The position numbers and the translations under genes were made by a program. Shown here in pieces: positions 6,422-9,979 of a stretch of 9,979 nucleotides of DNA; positions within the stretch are counted from its first letter, which is position 1, and each line of letters starts with the position of its first letter. This stretch comes from Halodesulfurarchaeum sp. (GTDB lineage Archaea > Halobacteriota > Halobacteria > Halobacteriales > Halobacteriaceae): the NCBI GenBank assembly GCA_018334775.1, contig JAGXLJ010000018.1:1-9979 (forward strand). The letters run 5' to 3'. The notes under the pieces were generated by a model. The model made no database searches. It saw only the letters and a program-made list of their open reading frames with translations, and had not been told where the DNA came from.

Positions 6422-7219
6422 GTGCGTCGCTTTACGCCGGAGTATTTACGCGACACCCGACGAGGGCTTTGGGACGACCGTGAAATCCTCAGCCCGCACT
6501 TTGCCGGGTCACCTGCTCGTATTCTGGATGTGGGGGCGGGGACTGGTGAGTTCACCACCGTGCTTCGCGAAGAGTCGGGGGCGGATGTTCTCGCCCTTGA
6601 CGCGGATAAACGGCTGTTGCGGACCGGATCTGTCCCAAACGCGGTCCAAGGTGCCGCGACACGCCTGCCATTTTTAAGTGGCACTGTCGACCTTGTGACC
6701 TGCCAGGCGTTGCTCGTGAACGTTGCCGACCCGACGGCCGTCGTGGCGGAATTTGCGCGCGTATCGGCCGATCGCGTCGGCGCCGTCGAACCGGATAATG
6801 GTGCAGTTACCGTCGAATCGACTGTGGAGCGCGAATCAGCGGTAGCACGCAGGGCCCGCAGGGCGTACAGGCGTGGCCTGGAAACGAATTCTCGAATCGG
6901 GACAGACCTCAAGCAGTTATTCACGGAGCAGGGTTTCAGGGACATTACCGTCTCGCGAATGGTTCACGAGCGCCGCATCGAACCGCCGTACACCGCAAAC
7001 GCGATCGAATCCGCTCGACGCAAGGTCCGGGCCACCCGCATCGACGACCATCGAGAGACCATGCTTGCTGGCGGGTTGTCTGCCGCCGACTTTGACACCC
7101 TTCGCGACGACTGGCAGGCGATGGGACGGTCGGTCGTAAAACAGGTGAAAACGGACTCATATCGTCGGCGTGAAACCGTACCGTTTTACATCGCGACTGG
7201 CCGTTTAGCCGGAGCGTGA
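6422..7219 (+). CDS. Class I SAM-dependent methyltransferase, substrate unknown
   Basis: A 265-residue Rossmann-fold methyltransferase from a GTG start (MRRFTPEYLRDTRRGLW). SAM-binding motif I is ILDVGAGTG (34-42), the acidic residue ending strand 2 is Asp60 (VLALD), and the LPF plus VDLVTCQALLVNV stretch (82-101) matches motifs II-IV of the UbiE/COQ5-like group. The C-terminal third (about 135-265) is rich in Arg, Glu and Asp, contains no further motif I recognise, and probably forms the substrate-binding cap. The substrate cannot be told from sequence. No separate promoter box is evident in the 24 bp after nfo, so cotranscription with nfo is likely. An M29 aminopeptidase follows with its own promoter box immediately after this stop codon. 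Confidence 0.85.
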   Translation: MRRFTPEYLRDTRRGLWDDREILSPHFAGSPARILDVGAGTGEFTTVLREESGADVLALDADKRLLRTGSVPNAVQGAATRLPFLSGTVDLVTCQALLVNVADPTAVVAEFARVSADRVGAVEPDNGAVTVESTVERESAVARRARRAYRRGLETNSRIGTDLKQLFTEQGFRDITVSRMVHERRIEPPYTANAIESARRKVRATRIDDHRETMLAGGLSAADFDTLRDDWQAMGRSVVKQVKTDSYRRRETVPFYIATGRLAGA

Positions 7220-7220
7220 C

Positions 7221-7228
7221 TTTTTAAG
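7221..7228 (+). promoter_or_regulatory. TATA-like box of the aminopeptidase gene
   Basis: TTTTTAAG begins two bases after the TGA of the methyltransferase and is centred about 28 nt before the ATG at 7253. This indicates an independent leaderless transcript. Confidence 0.6.
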
Positions 7229-7252
7229 AGGCGGGGGCTCGAACCCAGGTGC

Positions 7253-8347
7253 ATGGATCCCCGCATTCGGGAACACGCACGGATACTTGTGGAGCATTCG
7301 GCGGACATCAAACCCGGCGATAACGTCCTGGTGACCGCACCCGCAGTTGCCGAAGACCTCGTCATTGCACTCTACGAGGAACTCGGTAAACGCGATGCCA
7401 ACCCGATGCAAATGGGGGGCAGTTCGCGGGCGAGCCGCGCGTTCCTCAAAGCCGCAGATCCCGATGCATTCGAATTGCCGGATCACATGTTTGCAGCTAT
7501 TTCGGAGGCTGATGCGGCGATTCGGGTGCGGGCGGATCTGAATACAAACGAACAGGGCGATGTCGACCCGGAGGTCAATACGGCATTCCAGAAGGTTCGA
7601 CAGCCGATTTCCGAAAAAATGATGGAGAAACGGTGGGTCCTCACTCAGCATCCCGCGCCCGGGAACGCACAGGACGCCGAGATGAGTACATCTGGGTACG
7701 CTGACTTCGTATACGAAGCCATCAACAAGGATTGGGCGGCCCAACGGGAGCATCAGGCCCAAATGGTCGAGATCCTCGAAGACGGCTCCGAGGTTCACAT
7801 CCGCAGCGGCGACGAGACCGATCTCCAAATGAGTGTGGAGGGGATGCTAACCGAGAACGACGACGCCGAACACAACCTCCCGGGCGGCGAGGTGTTTACA
7901 GCGCCCGTCCCGGATTCGGTTGAAGGTACCGTTCTTTTCGACATGCCGCTAATGGCCCAGGGGCGGGAAGTAACGGACGTTTACATCGAGTTCGAGGATG
8001 GCCGCGTCGTCGAACACGGTGCCGAGAAAAACGAGTCGGTTCTCTCTGCGGTCCTCAATACCGACGACGGGGCTCGTCGAATTGGTGAACTTGGAATCGG
8101 GATGAATCGCTCGATCGATCAGTTCACGTATAACATGCTTTTCGACGAAAAAATGGGTGACACCGTCCACCTCGCACTTGGACGGGCCTACGAGGATACG
8201 GTGGGCGAAGATGGGGAGCGGAACGAATCAGCGATTCATATGGACATGATCGTCGATATGAGCGAGGACTCGGTGATTGAAGTTGACGGCGAGGTCGTTC
8301 AACGGGACGGGACGTTCGTCTTCGAGGACGATTTCGGCGCAAACTGA
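7253..8347 (+). CDS. M29-family metallo-aminopeptidase (AmpS/AmpT type)
   Basis: A cytoplasmic aminopeptidase that removes N-terminal residues from peptides, using two metal ions. The 364-residue product has the M29 ligand set: Glu213 (NLPGGEVFTAP), Glu279 (GELGIGMN), His306 (FDEKMGDTVHLALG), catalytic Tyr313 (GRAYED), His329 and Asp331 (SAIHMDMIVD). The spacings 213-279 and 306-313 equal those of the AmpS enzymes (66 and 7); two other spacings are 2 and about 8 residues shorter, consistent with loop trimming. The protein is strongly acidic, as expected for a high-salt cytoplasm. It begins at an ATG with a good promoter box. It probably recycles peptides from proteasome products. The ncsA gene starts 46 bp downstream with no clear box, so the two may be cotranscribed. 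Substrate preference cannot be read from sequence. Confidence 0.93.
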   Translation: MDPRIREHARILVEHSADIKPGDNVLVTAPAVAEDLVIALYEELGKRDANPMQMGGSSRASRAFLKAADPDAFELPDHMFAAISEADAAIRVRADLNTNEQGDVDPEVNTAFQKVRQPISEKMMEKRWVLTQHPAPGNAQDAEMSTSGYADFVYEAINKDWAAQREHQAQMVEILEDGSEVHIRSGDETDLQMSVEGMLTENDDAEHNLPGGEVFTAPVPDSVEGTVLFDMPLMAQGREVTDVYIEFEDGRVVEHGAEKNESVLSAVLNTDDGARRIGELGIGMNRSIDQFTYNMLFDEKMGDTVHLALGRAYEDTVGEDGERNESAIHMDMIVDMSEDSVIEVDGEVVQRDGTFVFEDDFGAN

Positions 8348-8393
8348 ACCCGGGCCGAAACGGTGAAAGCCCCGAGTCGGTAATCCACACCCG

Positions 8394-9353
8394 ATGGAGT
8401 GTGATCGGTGTGGCCGGGACGCCGTGCTCTTTGCCGCCTATTCAGGGGCTCACTTGTGCGATCGGCATCTACAGCAGTCAGTTGAGCGCCGCGTCAGACG
8501 CCGGGTTCGAACCGATGATTTGCTTCCGGCAGCAGCGACGCCCGAAGACCCGGTCACCTGGCTGATCGGGCTTTCTGGTGGCAAAGACAGCGCGGTCCTC
8601 ACTCATATTTTGGCAGACACGTTCGGCCCGGACCCCCGGGTCGAACTCGTTGCGTTGTCGGTCCACGAGGGAATCGAGGGCTACCGAGACGACAGTCTCT
8701 CGGCGGCCGAGGAACTGGTCGCTGATCGGCCTGTCGAGTACATTGAGACGGGCTACGAGTCCGAATTCGGTCTGGAGATGGATCAGATCGCCAAGGACGA
8801 TCCCTGGGATATGGCACCCTGCGCGTATTGTGGAGTGCTTCGCAGGGACGTGCTCGCAAACGTGGCTCGGCAGTACGATGCTGACGTATTACTCACCGGT
8901 CACAACCTTGACGACGAAGCAGAAACGGCACTGATGAACACCTTGGAGGGGGACCTCTCGCAGATGGCTCAGCATTACGATGCCAGTCTCGCCCCGCTCT
9001 CGGACCGTGCAACCGATGGCGTGTTCGTTCCACGGGCGAAGCCGCTTCGAGATGTCCCCGAATCGGAGGTCGCGTTATACGCCCGCGTCAGCGGTATTCC
9101 GGCCCACATCGCGGAATGTCCCTACGCGAGCGAGTCGTTTCGCGGGACGGTGCGTGACGTTTTACTTGAGCTCGAAGAACATCATCCCGGCACGCGACAT
9201 TCGATTATGGCGGGGTACGAAGAGACAGCCCGGTTTGCGGCCGAAAACCGCCGTTCGGGGGCCTCTGGACCGTCGGGTGTCTGTGAGAACTGTGGCGCAC
9301 CGACTGGTCGGGATCAGTGTCGGGCTTGCGAACTCAGAGCCGAACTCGGATAA
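8394..9353 (+). CDS. ncsA: tRNA 2-thiolation enzyme NcsA/TtuA (Ncs6 family)
   Basis: Adenylates and thiolates uridine of tRNA (wobble U34 in the archaeal and eukaryotic Ncs6 branch; U54 in TtuA), taking sulfur from a ubiquitin-like carrier, SAMP2 in haloarchaea. The 319-residue product has an N-terminal zinc site Cys3, Cys6, Cys22, His25 (CDRC and LCDRH), the PP-loop SGGKDS (61-66), the catalytic or Fe-S cysteine pair Cys143/Cys146 (PCAYCGVLRR), the third cysteine Cys242 (AECPYA), the conserved GHNLDDEAET segment (169-178), and a C-terminal zinc site Cys297, Cys300, Cys309, Cys312. Every expected cysteine is present, so it should be active. In Haloferax volcanii, as I recall it, ncsA and ftsZ2 carry consecutive locus numbers; the same adjacency is seen here, supporting the U34 branch. 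It converges on ftsZ2 with 38 bp between stops. Confidence 0.94.
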   Translation: MECDRCGRDAVLFAAYSGAHLCDRHLQQSVERRVRRRVRTDDLLPAAATPEDPVTWLIGLSGGKDSAVLTHILADTFGPDPRVELVALSVHEGIEGYRDDSLSAAEELVADRPVEYIETGYESEFGLEMDQIAKDDPWDMAPCAYCGVLRRDVLANVARQYDADVLLTGHNLDDEAETALMNTLEGDLSQMAQHYDASLAPLSDRATDGVFVPRAKPLRDVPESEVALYARVSGIPAHIAECPYASESFRGTVRDVLLELEEHHPGTRHSIMAGYEETARFAAENRRSGASGPSGVCENCGAPTGRDQCRACELRAELG

Positions 9354-9391
9354 GAAGTGTCAGCGGAGTGGTGCCCGTGAATCCACGTCAG

Positions 9392-9979
9392 TCACCGGAT
9401 GACGTCGAGGCCGTTCTCCTGTTCTAACGCGTCCTGGCCACCGTCGGAGGTGGCACCGAAGGAGTCGGAACCTGAGTCGGCGGTTGAGCCGGGATTCTCG
9501 ATTTGGGCCCTGGAGCGGTCCGCTTGCTCCTGCGTTGACGGCCCGAGGACCTGTGCGCTCTGCACGCCGGTCATGATGGCCATCACCCGCACTTTGCCTT
9601 TGTAATTCTCCTGGATCCGTGCGCCCCAGATGACGTTTGCAGAGGCGTCCAGACGTTCGGTGATGTTGTCCGCGATGCCCTCGGCCTCTTTGAGCGTGAG
9701 GTCCGGGCCACCCGTGATGTGAACGAGTCCGCCCGAGGCACCACGGTAATCGACGTCCAGAAGCGGGTGGTTCATCGCGTCTTTCACCACTTCCTGGGTC
9801 TTGTTCTTGTCCTGGGTTTCACCGACAAGCATCACAGCCACGCCGCCCTGGTTCATGATCGCGGTCATGTCCGCGTAGTCCAGGTTGATCAGCGACGGCT
9901 GGGTGATGGTCTCGGAGATGCCCTTGACCGTCTCGGCGATGATCTGGTCCATCACCGAGAAGGCCTTCCCGATGGGCAG
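9392..9979 (-). CDS. ftsZ2: Cell division protein FtsZ2, C-terminal 195 residues (start beyond the right edge)
   Basis: FtsZ is the tubulin-like GTPase of the division ring; haloarchaea have two, with FtsZ2 mainly driving constriction. The fragment enters at [18 protein letters not shown], passes the T7 loop NLDYADM (whose Asp residues complete the GTPase site of the next subunit), and continues through the FtsZ C-terminal domain with [25 protein letters not shown] and [10 protein letters not shown] disordered tail of about 45 Ser/Gly/Asp/Glu-rich residues ends in NGLDVIR. The MDQ...[16 protein letters not shown] block and the terminal NGLDVIR match FtsZ2 rather than FtsZ1, which ends differently. 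The frame is open to the window edge; the nucleotide-binding domain lies outside. An internal GTG at 9953-9955 is not the start because conserved FtsZ sequence precedes it. Confidence 0.95.
   Translation of the reverse strand: MPIGKAFSVMDQIIAETVKGISETITQPSLINLDYADMTAIMNQGGVAVMLVGETQDKNKTQEVVKDAMNHPLLDVDYRGASGGLVHITGGPDLTLKEAEGIADNITERLDASANVIWGARIQENYKGKVRVMAIMTGVQSAQVLGPSTQEQADRSRAQIENPGSTADSGSDSFGATSDGGQDALEQENGLDVIR

Noticed and set aside
7231..7250. GGGGGCTCGAACCC, which looks like a tRNA T-arm.
   Set aside because: The preceding 70 bp are the methyltransferase C-terminus and a promoter box, with no D-arm, anticodon arm or acceptor partner, so no tRNA can be folded.
1..9979. A mobile element, defence island or CRISPR array.
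   Set aside because: No transposase, integrase, toxin-antitoxin pair, restriction gene or regular repeat-spacer pattern is present. The methyltransferase has a generic small-molecule-type motif I and no DNA-methylase NPPY/DPPY motif.

Overview
This window is chromosomal DNA of a haloarchaeon (class Halobacteria). The evidence is the strongly Asp/Glu-rich proteins, the archaeal protein families present (ATP-dependent DNA ligase, Rio2, a HerA-like ATPase, NcsA-type tRNA thiolase, FtsZ2), and start codons that mostly sit 25-30 nt downstream of a TATA-like box with no Shine-Dalgarno site, which is the leaderless layout typical of this group. No IS element, CRISPR array, rRNA, tRNA or integration signature was found. 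It reads as an ordinary core-genome segment with dense informational and repair genes. No gene-free stretch exceeds 300 bp; the longest is the 192 bp between rio2 and nfo.

Left part (1-2179): the N-terminal two thirds of an ATP-dependent DNA ligase on the minus strand runs off the left edge. It is divergent from a membrane-anchored RmuC-family protein on the plus strand. RmuC meets a four-helix membrane protein (2176-2601, minus) tail to tail, the two stop codons sharing the palindrome CTAG.

Middle (2176-5374): the membrane protein is divergent from a HerA/FtsK-type ATPase (2736-4145) that lacks the usual N-terminal HAS barrel and instead carries a long acidic linker and a C-terminal membrane helix. 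Next is a 61-residue protein whose His/Cys pattern resembles the Ada-type zinc site, then a T-rich probable terminator, then the Rio2 kinase on the minus strand.

Right part (5375-9979): a 192 bp divergent promoter region with several short direct and inverted repeats separates rio2 from nfo (endonuclease IV). Nfo is followed 24 bp later by a SAM-dependent methyltransferase. An M29 aminopeptidase with its own promoter comes next, then ncsA (tRNA 2-thiolation). NcsA converges on ftsZ2, whose C-terminal 195 residues enter from the right edge.

How the genes work together: lig and nfo are successive steps of base-excision repair (AP-site incision and nick sealing). RmuC and the HerA-like ATPase are DNA-processing families, and both carry a membrane segment here. 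Rio2 (small ribosomal subunit maturation), NcsA (tRNA wobble thiolation) and the aminopeptidase serve protein synthesis and turnover. FtsZ2 is a division-ring protein. There is no sign of a mobile defence system; the least explained elements are the membrane-tethered HerA-like ATPase, the Ada-like mini-protein and the repeats around rio2.
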